From assembly GCA_032433595.1 (NCBI GenBank), contig JASWJB010000183.1, positions 24,081-88,080 of the forward strand: 64,000 nt of DNA, in the 5' to 3' direction. Numbering within the stretch: position 1 is the stretch's first letter; the number at the start of each line of letters is the position of its first letter. Under the pieces are notes generated by a model, which did not search any database, was not told where the DNA came from, and saw nothing but the letters and a program-made list of their open reading frames with translations. Positions 1-11,000 of this stretch are shown here, in pieces. The DNA comes from Conoideocrella luteorostrata (taxonomy: Eukaryota > Ascomycota > Sordariomycetes > Hypocreales > Clavicipitaceae). The position numbers and the translations under genes are program-made.

Positions 1-1022
1 ACGTGGCAAGGTGCTACCGTTTGAGGCATAGTCAGTTCAGATCACGCTGACTGCAATGACAGCGAATGCTCCGGGGGCAGACGCTGGCCGTCCCTCACGC
101 ACGCCCCCTTCGCACGCCTCCCCTACTGCTCTCGGGACACCGGACTTTTGGGGGCCTGGAATTCTAGTAAGAGCGCGAGCGTTACTGATCACAAGAGAGG
201 ATCTGACCGTTTTGCAGCAACGCAGGCCTTTGCCCCCCCCGTGAGGAAGGAATACCCCAGGACTGCGTTTGCGCCTCCGGTACACAGCATCGGCACCTTT
301 GCTGGCTTTTTCACACCCCACACTGAGGCGCGCTCTCACGCCCTCTCCCTCGCCCCCCCAGTACGTACCACATGGCTCCAACCCTTGCTTGTGCTGGTTG
401 GGTCCAGAGTTACATCCACACCACGACTCACTCCCTTGGGCTCACTTTCCCACCATCCCACCTTCCTAGTCATTTGCTATTCCCACCTTCATTCATAACT
501 ATATCCTCTTCCCCAGACACCCTTTCTACTACCTCTCTTGTCTCCATCATTCTCTCCGCATTGCATACCAAAGCGACCTCTGCGACTAGACAACTCATAT
601 TCTCCAAGAAATATATCTTCTCTCTCAAGAGTCGCCATTCATTCTCACCCATTGAGCAACCAGCGTATTCCTTGGTTCCGCCATTCAAACGCCCCCGGTA
701 ATAACCCACGCCTTTGCATAGAGCCACTCGTGCCGCATCTCGAGGCAGAATAAGAAGCTCTCTTTTCGCGTCTCGAATTCCGCGAATTGGTGCATCAACC
801 GCTTTCTCAGTCCCAATAGCCTTCGACTTTCGGACTTTGCGAGTCGTCAGAAACTTTTTTCTCGCGTCAAGCGTCCCGCATTGTCCAATATAAGCTGCCA
901 CACAAGTCGCCTTTTGACAGCGGCGAGGCAAGCTTCCTCCGGTATCTTCGACCGCCCATCTTCATCCACCAACAGTCCCCCTGATTACACCTGCTTGAAA
1001 CACTCGGGGATATTCGGCAGCG
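1..1022. other. Upstream region and pyrimidine-rich leader of the GATA-like gene
   Basis: No convincing gene is seen here. From about 420 to 640 the plus strand is rich in C and T, as is common for the promoter-proximal part and 5' leader of highly expressed fungal genes, and it lies just upstream of the start codon at 1023. Open frames on both strands in this stretch have no recognisable domain and are judged to be chance. The transcription start cannot be placed. Confidence 0.5.
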
Positions 1023-2759
1023 ATGCCTTACCGGTTAGACACGCACGTCTTGACAGTTGACGCCAACGTCATTCACAAAGTCGATACCACCAACCCAACT
1101 AATTTATATAGCATGTGGACTGGTAAGTCTCCATCGCCACCACACCGCCACATATCTATTTGCACAAGGCAACAGAAAAGATATGCTGACAAACCGCGCT
1201 TGGTAGTCTTTTCCCGCTGTGCAGACTCTGTAGAACAAGGTCGAAGACTAGAAAACCTTAGCTGGCGTCTCTGGCAGCGAGAGCAGCTCGTCGAAAAATC
1301 TCACCAAGACATCACCTCCGCAAACACAACAACCACAGCCACCAGCGCTCTTCCTCTGATCGTCCCCTCTGAATCCAGACTACAAGAGGTTCCCCAATTG
1401 TCCGGAAGCGTCGACTCACTAGCCGACGACGAGGCAGTCGAATTCACCTCCGTGTCTGCACCCCTGGAGATCCGACCAAGAATACATAGACTGGACTCCT
1501 CTACCAGCAAGCGCGATCGCCATATCAGCTCTGACGACTTCGAGAAGATGATTGTGTCCATCGTTAAAGACAAGGCACCTCTTTCTGCGCCATCGCACTC
1601 GTCGCCGCTCATGGTGGCGACCAAGAAGGCGATGGCCGTCTCGGCTGCCTCAGCTCTTGCAAGATCAGGTTCCACAACCACTGAGTCGCAAACGTCAGAA
1701 GGCCCATCAGAAGATTCACATCCCTCCCCTCTACCACTGTCAAAGATCAGTGAAGTTCGTGCCCCGACATTCCCGGAGCCAGCCGCCGCCGCTTCATTAC
1801 AACATTCTCTTCCTGAACCTAGCTCCTCGCCGGCTCCCCAGCATGTGCAGCCTAAGAAACAGGCCCCTCGTTTCGCTCTTGGTGGATCTTGCTCGTCCAG
1901 CGAGCAGGGCCAGAGCATGGAAAAGATCAGCGCCGCTCTCGTAAAAAAGCCCATGTTCCAGCTCGGCGACTCCTCCGGTGAGGATTCCCTGAGGAGCTCT
2001 ATTCAATCGGCCGTGCCCAATGTGCGCCTCAGCAACCTCACTACCCAGGCCTTGCGACACAGCGAGTCTGCCATCGATTCTGACACCGAAGCCGAATACG
2101 TCGATGAGAGCGCCATTGACGACGACGACGATTCTTCTGACTGGGAGGACTCCATCGAGGACAGTGGCAGATCAAGCGTCGATGACAAGTTTTTCCAGCG
2201 TGTTGAATCTAAAGCCAACCTGGCTTCCCGCCCGTCTCTCATCACGCTTATGCTTGCACAGAATGAGCGGGCCAATCCTCTGTCCAACCATGCTTCGCAA
2301 TCCTCCCCTGCTATTCACAGATCTCGTGTTGCTCACCATGGTCCCTATCTGGGAGGATCCCCTAATGACTCGGATGAAGCCCCTCTCATGATGAAGGGCA
2401 TGCGATCATCAGGCCTCAAACCCATCAGCGAGATTCCTCGATCCAGCGCGCAGCCCATCACTGCGACTCCCACACACATCCCATATCAGGCCGCTCTCTC
2501 TCCGAGAACCACCCGCCGCAATATGCTGGCTACCGAACTCACTGAATCCCTACGACGCAACCTTCTCTGGGAACGACAGCAGAAGACGATGACAGCCCAA
2601 GCATCGCTCAAGCGTCGCCATACTTCTCATGATGTCGCCAACCTGAAGCAGTATCCCGACCAAGTGTGTATGAAGGCCAGCGAGGACGTTGAAGCCCGCA
2701 GCTGGAACCAATACTTCTCTAAGGAAGCTCTTAACGGATACCACTCCAAGGGTTGGTAA
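1023..2759 (+). CDS. GATA-like domain protein (DUF1752/DUF3295 family), putative nitrogen/nutrient regulator
   Basis: A fungal regulatory protein of about 550 residues. The open frame is unbroken, but an 84-base intron (1123-1206, GTAAGT to TAG) is very likely. Removing it joins ATGTGGACT to GTCTTTTCC and restores the conserved block MWTVFSRCADSVEQGRRLEN (residues about 31-50) followed by LSWRLWQRE. This is the AreA-type GATA-like N-terminal signature (DUF1752). The rest is serine-rich and low in complexity, with an acidic stretch near genomic 2110-2165 and the C-terminal segment ending YHSKGW, typical of DUF3295 proteins. The family is named for similarity to the N-terminus of AreA, but no GATA zinc finger is present, so direct DNA binding is not supported. 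A role in nutrient signalling is inferred from the family only. The intron is a multiple of three and lacks a stop, so its retention would add 28 residues. Confidence 0.85.
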   Translation: MPYRLDTHVLTVDANVIHKVDTTNPTNLYSMWTGKSPSPPHRHISICTRQQKRYADKPRLVVFSRCADSVEQGRRLENLSWRLWQREQLVEKSHQDITSANTTTTATSALPLIVPSESRLQEVPQLSGSVDSLADDEAVEFTSVSAPLEIRPRIHRLDSSTSKRDRHISSDDFEKMIVSIVKDKAPLSAPSHSSPLMVATKKAMAVSAASALARSGSTTTESQTSEGPSEDSHPSPLPLSKISEVRAPTFPEPAAAASLQHSLPEPSSSPAPQHVQPKKQAPRFALGGSCSSSEQGQSMEKISAALVKKPMFQLGDSSGEDSLRSSIQSAVPNVRLSNLTTQALRHSESAIDSDTEAEYVDESAIDDDDDSSDWEDSIEDSGRSSVDDKFFQRVESKANLASRPSLITLMLAQNERANPLSNHASQSSPAIHRSRVAHHGPYLGGSPNDSDEAPLMMKGMRSSGLKPISEIPRSSAQPITATPTHIPYQAALSPRTTRRNMLATELTESLRRNLLWERQQKTMTAQASLKRRHTSHDVANLKQYPDQVCMKASEDVEARSWNQYFSKEALNGYHSKGW

Positions 2760-4960
2760 AGACAGTTTTAGAAGCGGCATTATGGAATAGCAAAAGCCGT
2801 CATAATTTTTTCTTCTCTTGGCAAAGCTTTTACCGCCTTGCTGTGGAATATACAAGCGACGTACAAAGACTTCATAATTTTCTTTACGACACGGATCTTC
2901 CTAATTACATACGCAACATAGTTCCTGACTTTATCACGACTCTCTCCGGGCTTTGATCCCGAGATATCGAGCGAGCGGTCTCAGCGTCACATGCATGCAT
3001 TATCATGGGTTGTCAGTGCTAATGCACACTCACTTCTGTGCACTTCAAACCCACAATGTGCTGTTGAATTGGATTACTGAACCTTAATTCCTTTCTCCTT
3101 CTTTTGTTATCAGTATCAGTTTTCACTCTGCGAGGCGTTGCATATTCTTCGTTTTTCTTTAACACCAATGATACCATGGTTCGGACTTGCTGGCTTCACG
3201 GGGGGAGCGCATGCATTCATGTTCAGTTGATTGGCTCGAGGCAAAATGTACTCTAACAATGGAGCCGGGGTTGAAATATTAAAAGAGACATTCCACAAGG
3301 GCGACCTTTACGGGATTGTCAAAGCGCCTCAGAGCAGTGGGTTGGAGGCTCCGCCAAGGAAGGCCCAGCAGGGCAGGGCGAAAAGCGGGAAAAGGACAAA
3401 AGCGTGATTGCAGTCAGAAAAAAAAAGAGACATAGTGGACAGAAGGGGGACGGAAAAGTCAAACACAACCCCCCACGGTATGAGCTTGCTCGGTAAAGGA
3501 CAAGACAGGGAGCAGCTCTAGAGCGGTGTGAGTTAGTGTCAACGTTTAGAGCATCGGAAATCATGAATTGAAGAAACTACAAAAGTCTGAATATCTGTGC
3601 CATTTAACCATCTGCAATCCATGTGAAAGAAATCTGCGATTTGTTACCGTGCTGCACGCCGGCCATGTCTTGGTCGTTTGATATGGCAGTGCGCTGACTC
3701 GGTGGGCATAAAGCGGAAGTGAAGAAGAGCTAGTCATCGTTGAGGGGCGTTCGATGGTGTCATGATGTATGGAAGACATGATTGGGTGAGGAGCATGGAG
3801 AAACCACGAAATGTGTCACGAGCAGTTATAAGCTTCCCCCCAGCCTTTCTCGAAGAGATCTGAGGTATAACTAAACCAAGACTCGAACTAGTAGTACTGT
3901 AGTACTCTGGCAGCCGCATTTATGTATTGTAAAATAGCATTCTACCACGGCACCGGAACCACCACAGCACCTGCGGTAATGTACCTGGATATCTATAGAA
4001 AGTTTGTTATGAACCTTGCAGAGCTTGCAGAATCTGGTACAAGCGAGTAAAAAGGTGGGCGGGTAAGCAGAGGGAATGAATGGGATATCCACCGCCTGCC
4101 AGTAAGGTATGCATGCTGAAGGCAAAGTTCAAAAGTTCAAGCATGAATGCAGGGTCTGTAGCCCATGACCCAGTCTCTTCCCTTGGGGTGGATTAGCCGT
4201 TCAGGCGAAAGTATTGATTGTGCCGAGTAGCTTGAGGAGGCGCATCTAGATAAGTTGTCGGGCCGACTGTACGAATTCGGGGACGCTCGGTGACTTGCCC
4301 GAGATTTATTCAATAGGGATAATTCAACACTAGCACGGCGTATAGTTCATTGCCTATTTTTGGTATGGATATTTTCTGTTCTGTTTGGGTGGGGAGAGGG
4401 AGGGGAGACGTTGCTTATTCACATAATGGAAGCGTCACATGAGGAAAGTGCAAAAGGTAAAGGAATTGATGCATTTTATTGGCAATTCAGTACTCCGTAA
4501 CTATGATGCATCAATTCTCGGTTCCGCAGCGCCCCTGCGATGGGTCGGCGGCGTCTGGGCGGCAGTGCAAAGTTGTTGTGGTGGTGGTGAGTGAGGGGTT
4601 GGACGTGTTTTGGCACGAGGCATTGAAAATTTTTCTCGTCTCCGCGCGTGCTGCAATATGAAGATGGAGGCTTCGGTGGGTTGAGGGGGAATGTGCAAGG
4701 TCAGGTGTGAGACGGGCACCGCTGGTCAATTGAATGGCAAGAAACCCACCCTCTACTAGTTATGGGGACAATTGAGACTGGTCGGGACCCTGTATGCGGG
4801 TTTTTTTCTTCCTTTTCTTTAGTGTTCAATGGTCTCTTCGGCAATGCAGCAAGTTGATTTGCATGGTCTCCGTATGGTTACTGGTCAGTATACCCCGTCC
4901 GGCAGAGGGGGCTGTGGGCTGGTCGGGAATTGAGTCAGGCTTGGCGAAGGGGGGATCTAG

Positions 4961-4988
4961 ATGGACTTGATGGACTTGATGGACTTGG
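4961..4988. repeat. Tandem repeat, unit ATGGACTTG, three copies
   Basis: Three adjacent copies of the nonamer ATGGACTTG. It lies close to two further short tandem tracts (5089-5135 and 5152-5186), so this 230-base patch is unusually rich in slippage-prone sequence. Confidence 0.85.
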
Positions 4989-5088
4989 CGGTGCGTTGGG
5001 CAGATCGGTCTTGGTGCGATGCAGGCAATTGAAGAAAACTGGGCAAAGTCGGGGTGTGCGCAGATGAGTTTTCATTTTGATATCGTGC

Positions 5089-5135
5089 GCGATGGACTGG
5101 ACTGGACCGGACTGGACTGGGCTGGATTGGGTTGG
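5089..5135. repeat. Imperfect pentanucleotide repeat (GGACT/GGATT)n
   Basis: Repeated GGACT units degrade into GGCTGGATT and GGGTT. A simple-sequence tract with no coding role seen. Confidence 0.75.
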
Positions 5136-5151
5136 GTTGATTCAAGTGAAG

Positions 5152-5186
5152 TGAATGTGAATTGAATGTGAATTGAATGTGAATTG
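5152..5186. repeat. Tandem repeat, unit GAATGTGAATT, about three copies
   Basis: Three consecutive copies of an 11-base unit built from GAATGTGAATT, directly following the pentanucleotide tract. Confidence 0.8.
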
Positions 5187-6131
5187 GACGGGGCGACATT
5201 CAATGATGGACGGTAGGTACCAAGACAAGCCAGGTGTGAATGCCCCTGCGATGAATGTACTTTGTACACTGGGCAATCATCGAGACGGGTGTTGTTGGGA
5301 TGCGGGCAGTGCCAAAGTGAACAATGGAGGTGTGCCATGGTGAAGAAAACTCATCACATCACTTGATCGTCGATTCCAAGTCTTTTCTTTTTGTTGATAT
5401 CTGTGTATCTATGTACGGAGTACTTGGTACTCAGTACGGAGTATTTGCAGCACCAACGCAACCTGGATAATCGAATAGCCCGGAATGTCTCACTCACTCA
5501 AAACGGCAAAGTGCGACGACTCCACTTTTACAACCTGCACAAATACGAGATAGCCGGCAGTGGTCCGGCCGTCATTGTCTCGAATGATGGTACTGTACTG
5601 TACATACGGAGTATTCTGCACAGAAACTTTGGTATTGTAATGCCACGGGGGGTACTGGTAGGAATTGTACGGGATACCGGACAGGTAGCCGCAGGAAACA
5701 GTTCTGCATTGACTTGTTAGACCGGACAGGGTTTGTTGGGAAGAAAAGGGCTGTGGTTGGCAAGATTATTTTAAAAGAGACATTATGTACTCCATACGGA
5801 GTATGTATATGCGGAGTTCCGGGACTGCATCCGATGGCCGCGGATGGTGGCGAGAATGAAAATGAGTTTACGGAGTACGGAGTAGCATACTAACAACACG
5901 GAGTACATACGAGCTCGTCAAAAGGAGAGGCCGGGGTCTCACTCTTCTAACGAATTACTCCGTACTTTGGCAGCATGGTGGCGGATGTATGTCTGCAAGG
6001 CATTGTCGTTCTGCAGGCGTCTTTAGTTAGTGATTGCCGCTGGCATTTGGGGCGGTGAAGTCCCCTGCCAATGCCCTACCAGCCAGGTATTTTGGCAGAT
6101 CTGCGTTAAACCTGGGCAGCTATGAACGAGC

Positions 6132-6147
6132 TACGGAGTACTCCGTA
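6132..6147. repeat. Perfect 16-bp palindrome TACGGAGTACTCCGTA
   Basis: Two copies of TACGGAGTA overlap head to head at the central TA and make a perfect palindrome. It is one of several such arrangements of a motif dispersed through the non-coding parts of the window (also 15818-15833 and 51037-51052; the reverse arrangement is at 29707-29722). Function unknown. Confidence 0.9.
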
Positions 6148-8018
6148 GTTGGCCGGAGCATCGTCGGTTTAGAAGACACCAATTTGCGGAGTAACTATCA
6201 AGTTCCTAGTACACCGTCGCTTCATCAGTCTCGAACCCTGGAGCATCAGTTCGTGCGCTGGCAAAAAAACGATGCATTGAACTGAGCAGGAAGTTAGCAA
6301 GGACGGCACCCTGGGCGCTGGTCGAGTTTTTGGCAGCTATTTGATTGACCTTGCAACGGCCGTACAGGCGATTGGGGGGCGGTGCGTGCCAGCGGATAAC
6401 AGCAGCACTGCTACGGAGTACGGAGTACTAGTACCAGTTGGGCAAATACGGAGTAAGCTGTCTCTGATTTAAATCCCCAAGCGGTCATTGGCGGGCCCAG
6501 AATGCCCTCTGCCCTCACATACGAGTGACAACCCAGCAAAGAGAAAGTTATTGTACGTATATTCCACGCCGGTTGAGAACGGAGCGGTGGCCATGTCGCG
6601 GGAATCCCTTGTTGGGGTGTAATTGCTATTCTAACACGCCGGGCTGTCGATGCACAGCAGCCGAGGTCATGTTCCATTCGTTGTTTTCCTTTTCCCCATA
6701 ACATGATGAATGGCGTACCATGGACAATGAGAAGCGAAGAGTTCAGCTGCCGTGGTATTCCAGGCATCCGCGGTCGGGCTAAACCGGGGAGGAGGGGGCT
6801 TTTGACAGTTCGTCTCAAGACTTGCAGGAAGAGTGTTTCTGCGAACGACAGATGATGCTGAAATGCGCGGGCTGACCCCCCGTCAGTCTGTCATGTCTGC
6901 GAAGTCGGAGACAGGTCGCGATTGTTCCCGGTGCAGTCGGGGAGCCGTCATTCGTTAGCGGTGGGGCGGGTCATGCATCAGCAATCAATCTGGCCAGCCT
7001 TGTCACTATGGATACTCCGTAGACATGATGTAATTAATCCTGCAGGTGTCCGCCCCGTCGTACGCAAGGATAGCAGGTTGGGTAGACACCGAGCAAACAG
7101 ATGAAATACCACGACGTGCTGCAGTGATAGAAAAAAAATGCATCTCACAAAACACAGGGGCGTGTATTTTTCGTACGTTGCCTTTGGGAAGTAGTTGGCA
7201 TGCATGAAGACCGCCGCATGCGGAGGGAAAGCTCTAAGGTCGATGGGTTCAGCGTGTAGCGGGGGTTTAGGGGAGTGCTAACATCAAGAAAACAGGAACG
7301 CTTGTTGTGGAAGAAGGAATGGCACGGCGCGCAGTGGGTTTGTAAGGCGTCGATGCAGATTCTGCGAACGGCAACTTTTTGGTATTCACTCGGGCGTGCA
7401 TGCATGGATGGACTACAGTGAATAACATAATTACAAAATAATTAAAATAATTAAAATTAAAATAGAAAAAGTCGGTGTAAATTCGATTTATTTCACTACT
7501 TTATTTATTGCATGTACATTGTGCCCCCCCTCCCCCCAAAGCATTGTCTTTTCCCCATCCGTGCGTTTCACCCTCCGCCACCCCCGGTTTTGGCGACCAG
7601 AACCGACGATAATATCAAGGAAGGGCAGAAGCGGGCCACGTCGGCGCCCATGTGAAAGATCTGGGCATTGTCGAGATCTACCCCTCCATCGGGGCATGTG
7701 CGCATGAGGAGTGCATACGCGTGCGCAAGTGCCTGTTTGGAATCTGCAGGCTCGCTTGCCGGATTCTTTTGGTTCAGAAAAGACTAGATGGCAGATGTGC
7801 GGGATGTGAGTCTGCGCCGCTATTCATGTATGTACGAAGTGAAGCATGGGAAATTCGAGAGTTCCCGCTACGGAAGCGGTAGTTAGTTAACTAGTAGAAT
7901 AACGCTGAAGATAAACGGGAGTACACCGCCGACGTATTTTGCTGTGGCGCTCAATAATCGCCGTATTAGCTCTCTCTAACTTCCGCTGGTTTCGACCAAA
8001 TTGATCCTGCTGGGCCTG

Positions 8019-8059
8019 GCACACACACATACACATACACGCACACGCACACGCACACA
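8019..8059. repeat. (CA)n-type microsatellite
   Basis: Alternating CA interrupted by CATACA and CGCA variants. A plain dinucleotide microsatellite. Confidence 0.85.
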
Positions 8060-11000
8060 GCCTCCCGAATATGACTTCTTCTCGGTCCCCAAAGTCTGGG
8101 CGACCATATGACACTGAATGCAGGTCTCAAACCGCACATGAACCACATGCGCCGCGGTCCCCTAAAAACGGCACACCCACCAGCGCCCCTGGATTGAGGC
8201 ACCGGGCGAGACATGGCGATTTAAGCCTGATCATCGACAACTCGTGACATTGCCGTATTGGAAACCTCCACAGGCTGCATATGCCGTCTTGCACCGGAGC
8301 CGGCATTACTTGGACTGTGCGCCTCACGGGAACCTCACGGGAAGGGAACGTCGGTGAGGACGTTGAGTTCACGACATGGCCGCTTCACCGCATTCGATTT
8401 ATGAGCATCAAAATGTCTTCTTTTTCTTTTAAATAAAATAAAATAAAGTTAGATAAATTGAAATAATCTTTTTTTATTCTTTACAGCACTGCGCCGCGCT
8501 ACGCTGCCTGCCTGCCTTGACAGGGTTCACCATGACGACGTGAGGGAATAAAGCTCACCGACTGTTCTGCACATGCAGGCGCACAGGCTACAAAAGTTTT
8601 TTTCTTCCGACTCTTTTTGACCCTTCCAGCGCGGATTTGCGCTCACTCTTTGTTCACCGGCTAGATAATTACATGTCGGTAAGGGGACTGACCAACCGGT
8701 GTGTTTTTTTTTTTTTTTTTTTCCGTATTGCTGATTGGCCGCGGGACACCAATATCATGTAGATTCAGGGTGCCGCCATGACTTGGTGCCGCGGCATAAT
8801 TGCCTCAGTTGCGGTCTACGAGATAGTTATTCTTGACGGCCTCACGAGAAGAGGCAGAGGAACTTACTCGCGCAAAAATACATGGGGGTATGGCAACTAA
8901 ATTCTTTCCAAGTCACGTTGCTGCAACTTGCGGGAGAATTTTTATTTTATTTTATTTTAAATAGAAAATAAACAATAAACAAGAAATAAATAATGGCATT
9001 CAATTAATCCCGGCAATAGCTCCAGCACCCTCCGACGCAGCGCTTCCTTCTAATCCCCCGTTCCCCCGTTCCTGGCGGTGATGCAACACCAGCTCATCAG
9101 GCACCTTGTGATCTCACCATGAGAACAGAAATCCCCTTTGGACCCCAACAATGATCCAACAACATCCAGGAGCTGTTGGATCCTGTCAACAAAAGCCACA
9201 ACAATCCGTCCAAATCAGAACGCGATGTCGCACGAACGCATCCCAAAACGGGCCCTGCCATCAGGCACTGGCATCGAGATCGCTCATCGTGGAAGGGGGG
9301 GAGGGCGGGGGGAATGGGTGGCAGTTGACGAGGGGAAACTACGTCATTAAAACCTGGGGAAAACGGTTCGAGGCGAGCAAAGAGGCGAGCTGGGGGTGGG
9401 TTGCACGCGCCACACCGACGACGAACTCTCTTGTTGGTTGTTTGTTATTGATTGCTGGATTTTATTCACGCGACGGGAATCAAGATGCACAGCAATACCC
9501 GGTTCAGTAAACGTGCTGGGATGCGCGATTAAAGTGCAAAAACAGGCTTTCCGTGCGCCAGCTGTGTCCTCATGTTGCAAAAGGTCAGGTTCAAGCATTC
9601 AGTCATCGGTGATGGCATGAGAGCATCGCGATGCGCATCACCATGTGCAGCACGCACCAACGCCTCTGCACGTTCCTTTGCTGCAGCAGACAGCCAACGT
9701 GACAGCATCACAGTCGCGAGGAGCCTCGTTGGAAATTACATCAGCACCAGTCTGTTCCGACTTCAACTTAATCCCCTTCTCTCTCACTCTCTGCCGGTTT
9801 CTTATTTACAAATAGCTTGGGGGCCAATGGCCACATCTGACATGGACTATTTGCAACATGGCCGCGCCACTAATTGCTGATGACCAACAACAACCGTCGT
9901 TGTTGATCCTTCAGCATAGGATTTCGAGATATGCAACGGCGACAGTTTCTCTTTCGAGCCCCCCCCCCCCCCCCGGCTCCGCGGATTTCCTCGTGGCAGA
10001 TGACTAGGCTTGTCTGCCAGGATGGATGTGGCTGCAACCAGCCAGCACCAGATTGGGAGACTCTTGTCTATCGGCTCGGTGCTGCGATACACTGCAAAGC
10101 ACGGCTACAGGCGACCCCTGTATGGTAAATACAAGCAGCTCAACAGTCGAAATGCCCTTTTCGGATGCCAGAGCCAACAGGCCCCCCGTAAAACGCATGC
10201 CACGTAGTGGAGGGTCGATGCTGCGTTGCATCGACTCCGAGGCAAAAGACCCAAACGGGGGTACGGAGTCGTCTTACTCGTCTTACTAGTAACTACTCGG
10301 AGTTCTGAAGCGAAGCGGGCTTTTTGCTTTGGGGGCCTTTGTGAGCTTTAGGGAGCTCCATGGGTGGAGTAAAGACCGTTTGGTCGTGATCCTCAAAATG
10401 AAGCATCTCGATTGGCTCGGCTCATCTTCTAGAAGGGTTCTAGCACACGTGGGAAATAAAATAGAAAAAAAAAAAAGACCGCTACTCCTGGGGGCCATGA
10501 ACGCTTGGGCCAGCTCTTCGCTCACACAGAATCGCAGGTGGGCTCGGGGAGAGTAGCGAGAATTTCCCGGATGCTTAAAATGGCCAAGCGCGGGAGAGAA
10601 TACCCACCTATTTGTCTGGCGAGCCAGTCAAAAAATTCGTAGAATAATTTCGGAGAAGTAAAAAAGGCCAGGGAATAAATAGCCCTTCTCTTTTGGGATG
10701 AGACGCACGCCGCAACACACCCCCCAAAGCGCACAGCTCTTTTTTTTTTTTTTTTTTTGTGTTTTAAATTTTAAATAGGGAAAGATTGTTTGGCTGCCTG
10801 GGCTTGCTCCTCTGTCACATTCACAACAATAGCAGGCCCGGGAAGAGGCCGACAGGACAACTGCAATTCCCCGCCGAAGTTTTACGTTCAATTTTACCCA
10901 GCAACTAATTCCCGTGTCGGAAGAGGCAAAATTCTGGCAGCCCGATGCATCACTTTTTCCTCGGCTCGGCATGTGGACTCGGTGTCTAACGTTCTGCTGA

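Noticed and set aside
470..931. Minus-strand frame of 153 codons upstream of the GATA-like gene
   Set aside because: It lies antisense to the pyrimidine-rich leader, has no known domain, and its composition mirrors the leader rather than a protein gene.
1301..1954. Minus-strand frame of 217 codons inside the GATA-like gene
   Set aside because: Shadow frame opposite a well-supported coding region; serine codons on the sense strand create open frames on the other.
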